DNA of 64,000 nucleotides from assembly GCF_016411825.1 (NCBI RefSeq), contig NZ_JAEKMH010000005.1, positions 62,001 to 126,000 of the forward strand. The letters are read 5' to 3'. How positions within the stretch are numbered: position 1 is the first letter of the stretch; each line of letters begins with the position of its first letter. The notes beneath the pieces are model-generated. The model saw nothing but the letters and a program-made list of their open reading frames with translations. It was not told the DNA's origin and made no database searches. The translations under genes were made by a program, and so were the position numbers. Source of the DNA: Devosia sediminis. Lineage in GTDB: Bacteria > Pseudomonadota > Alphaproteobacteria > Rhizobiales > Devosiaceae. Of the stretch, positions 33,815 through 42,441 are shown one piece after another.

Positions 33815-35526
33815 GACTTCCTGCCTTTTGTTTGCGCGTATTCCTCGCGCAGTTCCTTCTTGGAGAGCTTGCCGATCAGGGTCTTGGGCAGCGCATCCTT
33901 GAAGATGATTTCCTTGGGCATCTCGATCTTGTTGAGCTTGCCGGCAAGGAAGGTCTTGAGGTCGGCCTCGGTCACCGATTGGCCCGCCTTGAGCTTGACG
34001 AAGGCCACCGGGGCCTCGCCGCGATATTCGTCCGGCACGCCGATGACGTTGACCTCCTCGACGGCCTCGTGGGTCATCGTCGCTTCCTCGATGGTGCGCG
34101 GATAGACGTTGAAGCCCGAGCAGATGATGAGATCCTTGATGCGATCAACGAGGAAGACGTAGCCGTCTTCATCCATGTGGCCGACATCGCCGGTGCGCAG
34201 CCAGCCATCCATGAAGGCATCCTGGCTGGCTTCGGCGTTCTCGTAATAGCCGGCCATGACCTGGGGACCCTTGACCTGCAGCTCGCCATTCTCGCCGACG
34301 CCCACGACCTTGCCCGAATCCACGTCGACGAAGCGGATGTCGGTGCCGGGCAGCGGCAGGCCGATCGACATGGGCTTGGAGGCCTTGCGCAGAGCCGCGC
34401 AGCAGACCACGGGCGAGGCTTCGGTAAGGCCGTAGCCTTCGGCGAGCAGGGCCTTGGATTTCTTGGCGAAGGCGCTGCGGACTTCGTCGGGCAGGGCAGC
34501 GCCGCCGGAAATGGCGACCTCGAGGCTCGAAAGCTGTTCGGCCGTTGCGGTGTCGGCGCGGGCAATGGCGTTGAGCAGGGTCGGAACGGCGGGAAGCACA
34601 TTGGCTTTGGTGCGCGTGAGGAGGTTCAGCAGAGCCTTGAGTTCGAAGCGCGGCAGCATGACAACGCGCGTGCCGTTGCTGAGCGGCACGTTCATGCAAA
34701 CGGTCATGGCGAAGATGTGGAAGAAGGGCAGCACGGCCACGACGGTGGAGCGCGGCAGGAACAGGCCGTCACCCCATTTGTCGATCTGGCTCATATTGGC
34801 CGAGATATTGGCGTGGGTCAGCAGCGCACCCTTGGGAATGCCCGTCGTGCCGCCGGTATATTGCTGGACGGCGATGTCCTTGGAGGGATCGACGGTCACC
34901 GGCGAAGGAGAATCCTTGCGGGCGAGCAGGTCCTCGAAACTAGTGATGACCCCGGCATGAGGCGACTGGCTTACCTTGGCCAGGTCCTTGCGCTTGGCCA
35001 CCGAGAACAGGATCTTCTTGACCAGCGGCAGGGCATTGGGGAAATGCGCCACGATCAGCTTCTTGACGTGGCCGGCCTTGAGCAGGGCCTCGCCCTTTTC
35101 AAAGATCTGCTGGAGATCGAGCGTCACCATGATGTCGGCGCCGGCATTGGCGGTGATGTGCCCGAGCTCGGCCACAGTATAGAGCGGGTTGCAATTGACC
35201 ACCGTGCCGCCGGCCCGGAGCACGCCGTAATAGGCGATGGGATAGAAGGGTGTATTGGGCAGCATCAGCGCGACACGGGTGCCCTTGGTGACACCGAACT
35301 GCGATTGCAGCGCGCCGGCAAAGGCGACGATGCTTTCGGCCAATTCGCCGAAGCTGGTGGTGCCGCCCAGAAAGTCGAGGGCAACGGCGCCGGGGTTCTT
35401 GGCGCAGGCGGCCAGCACCTGTTCATGCACGGGCGTGGTATCGATCACGTCGTCCCAGACGATGCCGTCGGGGTAGCTGGCGATCCACGGGCGAAGGCCT
35501 TCATTGCTGGCGGCAGGCGTGTCCAT
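33811..35526 (-). CDS. fadD: long-chain fatty acid-CoA ligase
   Basis: 571 residues from ATG 35526, where GGAGGAG gives a strong ribosome binding site; an in-frame extension to 35649 crosses the promoter and is rejected. AMP-binding motif YTGGTTGIPKGALLTH, then YGLTEASPVV and GWLRTGDVGHMDEDGYVFLV-DRIKD, with the C-terminal catalytic Lys in KTLIGKLSKKEL. The enzyme activates fatty acids to acyl-CoA for beta-oxidation. It is first in an operon with the MerR gene and divergent from fadE. Confidence 0.93.
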   Translation of the reverse strand: MDTPAASNEGLRPWIASYPDGIVWDDVIDTTPVHEQVLAACAKNPGAVALDFLGGTTSFGELAESIVAFAGALQSQFGVTKGTRVALMLPNTPFYPIAYYGVLRAGGTVVNCNPLYTVAELGHITANAGADIMVTLDLQQIFEKGEALLKAGHVKKLIVAHFPNALPLVKKILFSVAKRKDLAKVSQSPHAGVITSFEDLLARKDSPSPVTVDPSKDIAVQQYTGGTTGIPKGALLTHANISANMSQIDKWGDGLFLPRSTVVAVLPFFHIFAMTVCMNVPLSNGTRVVMLPRFELKALLNLLTRTKANVLPAVPTLLNAIARADTATAEQLSSLEVAISGGAALPDEVRSAFAKKSKALLAEGYGLTEASPVVCCAALRKASKPMSIGLPLPGTDIRFVDVDSGKVVGVGENGELQVKGPQVMAGYYENAEASQDAFMDGWLRTGDVGHMDEDGYVFLVDRIKDLIICSGFNVYPRTIEEATMTHEAVEEVNVIGVPDEYRGEAPVAFVKLKAGQSVTEADLKTFLAGKLNKIEMPKEIIFKDALPKTLIGKLSKKELREEYAQTKGRKS

Positions 35527-35639
35527 GCTGTTCTCCTCCAAGTGCCTCTGGGGCAGGTGGGTATTCCCCTCGATCGGTATCGGCGGGTCCTTCAGGGGAC
35601 CGACGCTTGAAGCGTCCTGACGTTCCGGTACCACGCGAA

Positions 35640-35668
35640 AATATGTCATGACCTTACGTTAGCGTCAA
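35640..35668 (-). promoter_or_regulatory. putative fadD promoter with overlapping MerR-type box
   Basis: On the minus strand TTGACG (35668-35663), 17 bases, CATATT (35645-35640). The 15-bp box (35654-35668, read on the minus strand TTGACGCTAACGTAA) covers the -35 and half of the spacer, where a MerR-type protein would bind. Confidence 0.6.
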
Positions 35669-35733
35669 TTTGCTGCCGATGGCGCCGCAACCCGATCTGC
35701 TCATTCCGCATTGTGGACGCAAAGGGGCTCTAG

Positions 35734-35748
35734 TTGACGTATACGTAA
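35734..35748 (+). promoter_or_regulatory. MerR-type box upstream of fadE
   Basis: TTGACGTATACGTAA, the same TTGACG-N3-ACGTAA pattern as the fadD box. Read as a -35 (TTGACG), it is followed after 16 bases by TAAACT (35756-35761), a weak -10. It lies about 165 bases before the fadE start. Confidence 0.6.
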
Positions 35749-35914
35749 ACTTCGGTAAACTGACCTCTACATATCCCGAGCCCTCGCGCTATGGTGCGGG
35801 CAAGCATGGGGAAGGCCGGGCCGATTCTCTCGTCGGCAACCGGTCCGGCATTTGAGGAATGGCGGGCATCGTCCCAAGTCTTGCGGGTCGATCCTGTCCT
35901 AGGAGGATAGGGGC

Positions 35915-38377
35915 ATGACCCTTTTGCTGATCGCGATCAGTCTTGTCGTCTTCGCAACGCTGGCCATGCGGGAAAGCCCGATCTGGCAGTGGGGCGCGGC
36001 CTTCGTGGCCATCGGGCTTCTGTCCGGTCTGGACTTCACCGCCACCGGTGCCGCCTACGCGCTGGGCTGGTTCTCCTGGGTGCTGATCGTTTTCGGCATT
36101 CTCCTCCTGATCCTCTCGATCAAGCCGATCCGCATGGTGGCCCTGACCACGCCGGTCTATGGCGCGGTCAAGTCCATCCTCCCCAAGGTCAGCCGAACCG
36201 AACAGGAAGCGCTGGATGCCGGCACGGTGGGCTGGGATGCCGAGCTGTTTTCCGGTCGCCCCGATTGGGACAAGCTGACAAAGATCCGCCCGCTGACCCT
36301 GACGGCCGAGGAACAGGCCTTCCTCGATGGTCCGGCGACCGAAGCGGCGCGGATCATCGACGACTGGGATATCCGCCACAACCGCGCCGACCTCAGCCCC
36401 GAACTCTGGCAGTTCCTGAAGTCCAAGGGCTTTCTGGGCATGCTGATCGGCAAGGAGCATGGCGGCCTCGGCTTTTCGGCCCAGGCGCAGTCGATGATCG
36501 TGTCCAAGATCGCCAGCCGCTCGGTGGCCGCCGGCATCACCGTCATGGTGCCCAACTCGCTGGGGCCGGGCGAGCTTCTGGAAAAATATGGTACGCCGGC
36601 GCAGAAGGACAAATATCTCCATCGCCTGGCCAATGGCCAGGACGTGCCGTGCTTTGCGCTGACCGGGGTGCATTCGGGCTCGGATGCCGGCGGCATGCGC
36701 GATATCGGCGTGGTCAAGAAGGGCATCTATAACGGCCAGGAAGTGCTGGGCGTCAGCCTCAGCTTCGACAAGCGCTACATTACCCTCGCGCCGATCGCGA
36801 CTCTGGTCGGCCTCGCTTTCATTCTCAAGGATCCGGACAATCTGCTCGGCCGCGGGCCGGAAATCGGCATCACGCTGGCGCTGATCCCGCATGACCATCC
36901 GGGCCTCGATATCGGCCGCCGCCATTATCCGGCACGGCAGGCCTTCATGAACGGCCCGGTGCGCGGCAAGGACATGTTCATCCCCATGGATTTCCTGATC
37001 GGCGGCACCGAGTATGCCGGCCAGGGCTGGCGCATGCTGATGGAATGTCTCTCGACCGGCCGCGCCATTTCGCTGCCCGCCATCGGCACCACCTCGATCA
37101 AGCAGACGCTGCGCGCCACCTCGGCCTATGCGCGAGTGCGCCGGCAGTTCGGCATTCCCGTGGGCATCATGGAAGGCGTGGCCGAGCCGCTCGGCGAAAT
37201 GGTCAAGCGCGCCTATATGTATGAAGCGACCCGCCGCCTCACCGCCTCGATGGTGGACGAGGGCCAGCGCCCGGCGGTGATTGCGGGCCTCCTCAAGTAC
37301 ACCACGACCGAAGCCATGCGCGACAGCATGGACGACGCCTTCGATATCCAAGGTGGCCGCGCCATCCAGGACGGGCCGGGCAATTACCTGTTCGGCGCCT
37401 ACCAGTCCATGCCCGTGGCGATCACGGTGGAGGGTGCCAATATCCTCACCCGCACGCTGATGACCTTTGCCCAGGGCGTGTTGCGCGCGCATCCCTATCT
37501 GCTCAAGGAAATCCAGGCGGCGCAGAACAAGGACAAGAAGGCGGGCCTCGATGCCTTCGACTCGGCTTTTGGCGGCCATACCAAGTTCATGCTGCGCAAT
37601 ATCGTGGCGAGTTTCCTCCATGGCCTTTCCAATGGCGCCTTCGCCTCTTCGCCTAATCAGGGGGCGATGGCCAAGTGGTACCGGCGCCTCCATCGCTACT
37701 CGCAGGATTTCGCCCTCGTGGCCGACTGGACTACGGTGGTGCTGGGCGGGGCGCTGAAGCGCAAGCAGAAACTCTCGGGCCGCATGGCGGACCTCTTGGG
37801 CGACCTCTACCTGATGTCGGCGACACTCAAGCGCTTCGAGGAGGAGGGCTCGATCCCCGAGGACAAGGAACTGGTCGAGGCCATCATGGCCGACCGCATC
37901 GCCTCGCTGGAAGCGACCTTCGACGAAGTCTTCGCCAATTTCCCCAACCCGGTCTTTGCCACGGCCATGCGCGTGCTGTGCTTCCCGCTGGGGCGCCACG
38001 CCAAGCCCGCCTCGGATCGCGTCAACTACCGCTTCGTGCGCTCGGTGCTGCGCCCGGGCGCCTTCCGCGACCGCCTCACCACGGGCGTTTATGTTTCGAT
38101 GGACCCCAATGACGTCACGGGCGTTCTGGAAGATGCGTTCATCAAGGTGACCGAGGCCGAGGAGATCGAGGCCAAGTTCGTCAAGGCATCGCGCAAGGGT
38201 GTCTTCGAGCGCCGGCTCGACCGCGACGCCATCGCCGATGCGGTGGCAGCGGGTGTGCTCAACGACAACGAGGCGGGCATCATGCGCGCCGCCGACGAGG
38301 CGACCGACCGGGCCGTGCATGTCGACGATTTCGCCATGGACGTGCTGAAGCCGACGGTGACGCAGGCGGCGGAATAG
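35915..38377 (+). CDS. fadE: acyl-CoA dehydrogenase, FadE type
   Basis: 820 residues, close to the 814 of E. coli FadE. Two N-terminal membrane segments (about 1-18 and 22-70, with a break) precede the catalytic region. The acyl-CoA dehydrogenase core includes ALTGVHSGSDAGGMRD and a flavin-contact region QGGRAIQDGPGNYLFGAYQS, and the long C-terminal DUF1974 extension is present. It carries out the first dehydrogenation in beta-oxidation, passing electrons to the ETF system. It is divergent from fadD with the box-containing region between, so probably co-regulated. Confidence 0.93.
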   Translation: MTLLLIAISLVVFATLAMRESPIWQWGAAFVAIGLLSGLDFTATGAAYALGWFSWVLIVFGILLLILSIKPIRMVALTTPVYGAVKSILPKVSRTEQEALDAGTVGWDAELFSGRPDWDKLTKIRPLTLTAEEQAFLDGPATEAARIIDDWDIRHNRADLSPELWQFLKSKGFLGMLIGKEHGGLGFSAQAQSMIVSKIASRSVAAGITVMVPNSLGPGELLEKYGTPAQKDKYLHRLANGQDVPCFALTGVHSGSDAGGMRDIGVVKKGIYNGQEVLGVSLSFDKRYITLAPIATLVGLAFILKDPDNLLGRGPEIGITLALIPHDHPGLDIGRRHYPARQAFMNGPVRGKDMFIPMDFLIGGTEYAGQGWRMLMECLSTGRAISLPAIGTTSIKQTLRATSAYARVRRQFGIPVGIMEGVAEPLGEMVKRAYMYEATRRLTASMVDEGQRPAVIAGLLKYTTTEAMRDSMDDAFDIQGGRAIQDGPGNYLFGAYQSMPVAITVEGANILTRTLMTFAQGVLRAHPYLLKEIQAAQNKDKKAGLDAFDSAFGGHTKFMLRNIVASFLHGLSNGAFASSPNQGAMAKWYRRLHRYSQDFALVADWTTVVLGGALKRKQKLSGRMADLLGDLYLMSATLKRFEEEGSIPEDKELVEAIMADRIASLEATFDEVFANFPNPVFATAMRVLCFPLGRHAKPASDRVNYRFVRSVLRPGAFRDRLTTGVYVSMDPNDVTGVLEDAFIKVTEAEEIEAKFVKASRKGVFERRLDRDAIADAVAAGVLNDNEAGIMRAADEATDRAVHVDDFAMDVLKPTVTQAAE

Positions 38378-38400
38378 GGGGGCCCGCCACAACCCAGGTC

Positions 38401-38486
38401 GTCACCCTCGGGCTTGACCCGAGGGGACTGAACTGGGCGGAGGAATTGAAAAGTGCAGAGCCCTCGGGTCAAGCCCGAGGGTGACG
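38401..38486. repeat. class 4 palindrome pair (CCCTCGGGCTTGACCCGAGGG)
   Basis: GTCACCCTCGGGCTTGACCC-GAGGGG and, 38 bases on, CCCTCGGGTCAAGCCCGAGG-GTGAC. The two ends are inverted copies. It lies between fadE and the fadB-like gene. Confidence 0.85.
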
Positions 38487-38536
38487 CGCGGTGGAGTGGG
38501 GCGGATGATGCGCTCAACTCCGGAAGAGGAGCAAAG

Positions 38537-40498
38537 ATGATCGCCCCACAGGCAACCGAGACGAAACACTGGAGCTTCCACACCGATCTCGAAAAGATCG
38601 GCTGGCTGACCATCAATACGCCCGGCGCATCGGTGAATACGCTGAGCCGTGAAGCCATCATGGAGCTCGAAACGCTGGTGGCGCGGTTCGAGGATCTGGC
38701 CAGTTCCGGAGAACTGGTGGGTGTCGTGATCCTCTCGGGCAAGGATTCGGGCTTCATCGCCGGCGCCGATGTTTCCGAATTCGACGCGATGAGCGATTTC
38801 TCGGTGCTGCCGGAGGCGCTCAGGCGCACGCATGCGCTGTTTGCGCGGATCGAGGCGCTGAAAGTGCCAGTGGTTGCCGGCATCCATGGCTTCTGCCTGG
38901 GTGGCGGGCTCGAGCTGGCGCTGGCCTGCCACTACCGGATCGCCGTCAATGACGACAAGACCCGCATCGGCTTTCCGGAAGTGAACCTCGGCATCTTCCC
39001 GGGTTTTGGCGGTACCGGGCGCTCGATCCGCCAGGCGGGACCGGTCGATGCCATGCAGATCATGCTGACCGGCAAGATGCTCAAGGCCGGCGCGGCGCGC
39101 GGGCTCAATCTCGTCGACAAGCTGGTGCGCCATCGCGACATGCTGCGCTGGGAAGGCCGCAAGGCGGTCCTCCAGAAGCGCAAGGCCAGCGAGGCGTCCT
39201 GGAGCAAGAAGCTGATGGCCCTGCCGCTGGTGCGCGAGGCCGTTGCCAACCAGATGCGCAAGCAGGCCGGCAAAAAGGCCCGCAAGGAACACTTCCCGGC
39301 CCCTTATGCGCTGATCGATCTGTTCGAAAAACATGGCGACGACTGGAAGGCGATGATCCGCGGCGAGGTCGATGCCTTCGTGCCGCTGATGGGCTCGCCG
39401 ACGGCCACTAATCTCCGGCGCGTCTTCTTTCTTTCCGAAGGGCTCAAGAAGCAGAGCCTCAAGGGCGCGAAGTTCTCGCGCGTGCATGTCATCGGCGCCG
39501 GCGTCATGGGCGGCGACATCGCCGCCTGGTGCGCCTATCGCGGCATGAGCGTGACGCTGCAGGACCTCGACATGGAGCGCATCAAGCCAGCGCTCGACCG
39601 GGCCAAGAAGCTGTTCGGCAAGCGCTTCAAGAAGAAGCGCGAGGTCGACGCGGCCATGCTGCGGCTGACGGCCGACCCGAAGGGGACCGGCGTGTCGCGC
39701 GCCGACGTGATCATCGAGGCGGTGGTCGAAAAGCTCGAGGTCAAGCAGGCAATCTTCTCGGGTCTCGAAAACAAGATGAAGCCCGGTGCCATCATGGCCA
39801 CCAATACGTCCTCGATCGAACTCGAACGCATTGCCGAGGCGCTCAAGGACCCGGCGCGGCTCATCGGCCTCCATTTCTTCAACCCGGTGGCACAACTGCC
39901 GCTGGTGGAGGTGATCCGCTCGCGCTTCAACACCGACGAGGAAATCGGCAAGGGGGCAAGCTTCGCGCTGGCCATCGGCAAGTCCCCGGTCGTGGTCAAG
40001 TCGGCGCCGGGCTTCCTCGTCAACCGTGTGCTGATGCCCTACATGCTGGGCGCGGTGGAGCGGGTCGAGCGCGGCGAAAGCAAGGAACTGCTCGATGCGG
40101 CCGCGGTAGCCTTCGGCATGCCGATGGGGCCGATCGAACTGATGGACACAGTGGGGCTCGATGTCGGCAAGTCGGTGGCAACCGAGCTAGGACATTCGGT
40201 TCCGGCGGAAAGCCGCTTCGCCCGGCTGATTGCCGAGGGCAAGCTCGGCCGCAAGAGCGGCGAAGGCTTCTACAAGTGGGAAAACGGCAAGGCCATCAAG
40301 GGCGAAGCGCCGGCCCATGCCGATCTCGCCGGCCTCGGCCGCGAACTGGTGAAGCCTCTGGTCGACATGACCGAAGTTGTGGTGGGCGAAGGCGTCGTCG
40401 CTTCGCCCGAACTGGCCGATATCGGTGTCATCATGGGGACGGGCTTCGCGCCATTCCTGGGTGGACCGATGAAGGCGCGTGCGGATGGACGGGCGTGA
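38537..40498 (+). CDS. fadJ: FadB/FadJ-like bifunctional enoyl-CoA hydratase/3-hydroxyacyl-CoA dehydrogenase
   Basis: 653 residues from ATG 38537 (GAGGAG upstream); an in-frame start in the repeat at 38453 is rejected. The hydratase domain (about 1-190) keeps both catalytic Glu (E126 in GGGLELA and E148 in GFPEVNLG) and the oxyanion segment FIAGADVSEF. The dehydrogenase domain starts with the NAD fold VIGAGVMGGDIAAW (about 318-331), followed by NTSSIEL and HFFNPVAQLPLVEV. It is somewhat shorter than E. coli FadB or FadJ (about 715-730). Performs hydration and 3-hydroxy oxidation in beta-oxidation. The thiolase gene follows after a repeat. Confidence 0.9.
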   Translation: MIAPQATETKHWSFHTDLEKIGWLTINTPGASVNTLSREAIMELETLVARFEDLASSGELVGVVILSGKDSGFIAGADVSEFDAMSDFSVLPEALRRTHALFARIEALKVPVVAGIHGFCLGGGLELALACHYRIAVNDDKTRIGFPEVNLGIFPGFGGTGRSIRQAGPVDAMQIMLTGKMLKAGAARGLNLVDKLVRHRDMLRWEGRKAVLQKRKASEASWSKKLMALPLVREAVANQMRKQAGKKARKEHFPAPYALIDLFEKHGDDWKAMIRGEVDAFVPLMGSPTATNLRRVFFLSEGLKKQSLKGAKFSRVHVIGAGVMGGDIAAWCAYRGMSVTLQDLDMERIKPALDRAKKLFGKRFKKKREVDAAMLRLTADPKGTGVSRADVIIEAVVEKLEVKQAIFSGLENKMKPGAIMATNTSSIELERIAEALKDPARLIGLHFFNPVAQLPLVEVIRSRFNTDEEIGKGASFALAIGKSPVVVKSAPGFLVNRVLMPYMLGAVERVERGESKELLDAAAVAFGMPMGPIELMDTVGLDVGKSVATELGHSVPAESRFARLIAEGKLGRKSGEGFYKWENGKAIKGEAPAHADLAGLGRELVKPLVDMTEVVVGEGVVASPELADIGVIMGTGFAPFLGGPMKARADGRA

Positions 40499-40534
40499 TG
40501 GTGGAGGGCTTGTTCACAAGTCTCGCGGTCAGCG

Positions 40535-40636
40535 CCTCCCTCCCCCTTGAGGGGAGGGAACGAGGGTGGGGGTGGTTGAGTGGTTCATCGATGGCCCCCC
40601 ACCCCCAGCCCCTCCCCTCAAGGGGGAGGGGAGCTG
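40535..40636. repeat. class 1 palindrome pair between fadJ and fadI
   Basis: CCTCCCTCCCCC-TTGA-GGGGAGGG and CCCTCCCCTCAAGGGGGAGG-GG flank a centre with GGGTGGGGGT and CCCCCCACCCCC. It forms a large inverted pair inside what would otherwise be a two-gene operon, and may reduce or separate transcription of the thiolase. Confidence 0.8.
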
Positions 40637-40688
40637 CCGCGTGGCAGCATCAGCGCACAACATCAATTTCCCCTTCGGGAGCAAATCA

Positions 40689-41975
40689 ATGACTGAACTC
40701 AAGCGCGTTGCCATTGTCGGCTCGGCCCGTATTCCCTTCGCTCGTGGCGGCACGGCCTATGCGGATGAAACCAATCTCTCCATGCTCGGCACCGTGCTGG
40801 GCGGGGTGGCCGACAAGTATGGCCTCAAGGGCGAGAAGGTCGACGAGGTGATTGCCGGCGCGGTGATCAATCATTCCCGCGACTTCAACATTGCCCGCGA
40901 GGCGCTGCTCGATGCGGGTCTGTCGCCGCGCACGCCGGGCACGACCATGCAGATCGCCTGCGGCACGAGCCTGCAGGCCGCTCTCGTGCTGGCCGGCAAG
41001 ATCGCCTCGGGCCAGATCGAAAGCGGCATCGCTGCCGGATCGGACTCAGTCAGCGACAGCCCGATCGTCTTCGGACCGAAATTCCAGCATCGGTTGCTTG
41101 GCGCCAATGCCGCCAAGACCACGGGCGACAAGGTGAAGGCCTTCACCAAGGGCTTTTCCTTCGGCGAACTGACGCCGGTGGCGCCTTCGGTCAACGAGCC
41201 GCGCACCGGTCTTTCCATGGGCCAGCACTGCGAGCTGATGGCCAAGGAATGGGGCATCACGCGGCAGGAGCAGGATGCCCTGGCCGTGGCCAGCCATCGC
41301 AATGCGGCGGTGGCCTATGACGAGGGCTTCCACGACGACCTCCTCGTGCAATGCGCGGGGCTTGTGCGCGACAACAATGTGCGCGCCGATGCCAATATGG
41401 AAAAGATGGCGACGCTGAAGCCGGCCTTCGACAAGACCTCGGGCCTCGGCACGCTGACGGCAGGCAATTCGACGCCGCTGACCGACGGCGCTTCGGGCGT
41501 GCTGCTGGCATCGGAAGAGTGGGCGCGGGCGCGCGGCCTGCCTGTTCTTGCCTATCTCACCACCGGCCGCGTCGCCGGCAATGACTTTGCCCATGGCGAA
41601 GGCCTCCTCATGGCGCCGACCATTGCCGTGTCTGAAATGCTGCGGAGGGCCGGGCTTGGCTTTGCCGATATCGACTATTTCGAACTGCACGAGGCTTTCG
41701 CGGCGCAAGTGCTGTGTACGCTCAAGGCCTGGAAGGACCCGGCCTACTGCAAGGACGTGCTGGGGCGCGACTCGGTGCTGGGCGAGGTCGATCCGGCAAA
41801 GATCAATGTGAAGGGATCGAGCCTTGCCTATGGCCATCCCTTCGCGGCGACCGGCGCGCGCATCCTGGGCCTGACCGCCAAGCTGCTCTCGGGTCAGGCC
41901 AACAAGCGGGCGCTGATCTCGGTCTGCACCGCCGGTGGCATGGGGGTCGCCGCTCTGGTAGAAAGTGCGGCATGA
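40689..41975 (+). CDS. fadI: acetyl-CoA C-acyltransferase (FadA/FadI thiolase)
   Basis: 428 residues from ATG 40689 (GGGAG upstream). The acyl-accepting Cys is C91 in QIACGTSLQA, the catalytic His are in HEAFAAQ and GHPFAATGAR, and the second active-site Cys is in SVCTAGGMG. This completes the beta-oxidation spiral. Its length and partner resemble the FadI of the FadI-FadJ complex. The stop overlaps the start of a small membrane protein gene (ATGA). Confidence 0.92.
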   Translation: MTELKRVAIVGSARIPFARGGTAYADETNLSMLGTVLGGVADKYGLKGEKVDEVIAGAVINHSRDFNIAREALLDAGLSPRTPGTTMQIACGTSLQAALVLAGKIASGQIESGIAAGSDSVSDSPIVFGPKFQHRLLGANAAKTTGDKVKAFTKGFSFGELTPVAPSVNEPRTGLSMGQHCELMAKEWGITRQEQDALAVASHRNAAVAYDEGFHDDLLVQCAGLVRDNNVRADANMEKMATLKPAFDKTSGLGTLTAGNSTPLTDGASGVLLASEEWARARGLPVLAYLTTGRVAGNDFAHGEGLLMAPTIAVSEMLRRAGLGFADIDYFELHEAFAAQVLCTLKAWKDPAYCKDVLGRDSVLGEVDPAKINVKGSSLAYGHPFAATGARILGLTAKLLSGQANKRALISVCTAGGMGVAALVESAA

Positions 41976-42133
41976 GCGACAATGTCATCAAATTCCGCAA
42001 GCCGGAAAAGAAGCCGGAAGAGCCCAAGAAGCAGCGTCCGCGCCGGCCGCTGCCGAACTGGGCGCCTTTTCTGGGGCTGCTTATCGTCGCACTTGTGATC
42101 TTTTTTGTGCAGCGCGGTGGCGGCACGGCATAG
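41972..42133 (+). CDS. small single-pass membrane protein, 53 residues
   Basis: 53 residues, with ATG 41972 overlapping the thiolase stop. The N-terminus is polar and charged (MSDNVIKFRKPEKKPEEPKK and further Lys, Arg and Pro), then one strongly hydrophobic segment (about 32-46, PFLGLLIVALVIFF) and a short tail ending in Gly-Gly-Gly-Thr-Ala. The positive side before the helix predicts an N-in topology. I recall similar tiny MSDNVIKF-type proteins in Rhizobiales annotated as hypothetical. Co-translation with the thiolase suggests an accessory role, not established. Confidence 0.7.
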   Translation: MSDNVIKFRKPEKKPEEPKKQRPRRPLPNWAPFLGLLIVALVIFFVQRGGGTA

Positions 42134-42441
42134 TGTTCGGGGCCGGAACATTTAGGACCAGCTTGCGCACCGCCGCGGCGACTGCCGCGCCGCTTAGTAT
42201 TTGAATCCTTTTCACCGAACAGATACAAAAATTCGTACCCTAAACCGGCGACAAATGGGGATGTCCACAATGGACGGCCCGGTGACGTTTAGGTCAATCT
42301 TTTGCTTGTCAGTAGACGGAATTGCGTAATACCGTCCAGCAATCTTGGGCGCCGGTATCTGCCGGCGACGAGGGCAAAATAGCCGTGCCTCCAAGCCCGG
42401 CACAAAGACTTTCAGGAATTCCACAAGGAGATGGGACGAGA
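42134..42441 (+). other. 308-bp leader/promoter region of the opp operon
   Basis: No credible gene. It holds a candidate promoter (42305-42332) and a ribosome binding site AAGGAG at 42425-42430, or more likely GACGAG immediately before the ATG at 42442. No riboswitch or conserved RNA recognised. Confidence 0.5.
42305..42332 (+). promoter_or_regulatory. candidate promoter of the opp operon
   Basis: CTTGTC (42305-42310), 16 bases, TAATAC (42327-42332). CTTG-type -35 elements are typical of alphaproteobacterial housekeeping promoters. The leader would be about 100 bases. Confidence 0.45.

Larger units (their letters stand above)
35527..35914. promoter_or_regulatory. divergent fadD/fadE promoter region (388 bp)
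   Basis: Gene-free stretch. It holds the fadD promoter, two 15-bp operator boxes of pattern TTGACG-N3-ACGTAA in opposite orientation, and presumably the fadE promoter (annotated separately). The rest shows no hairpin or open frame worth calling. Confidence 0.7.

Noticed and set aside
35789..38392. A minus-strand open frame of about 870 codons opposite fadE
   Set aside because: Antisense shadow of a clear FadE gene, with low-complexity composition. It also crosses the fadD/fadE promoter region's edge.
42134..42441. Riboswitch in the opp leader
   Set aside because: No conserved aptamer recognised; the region has only a promoter-like and ribosome-binding sequence.
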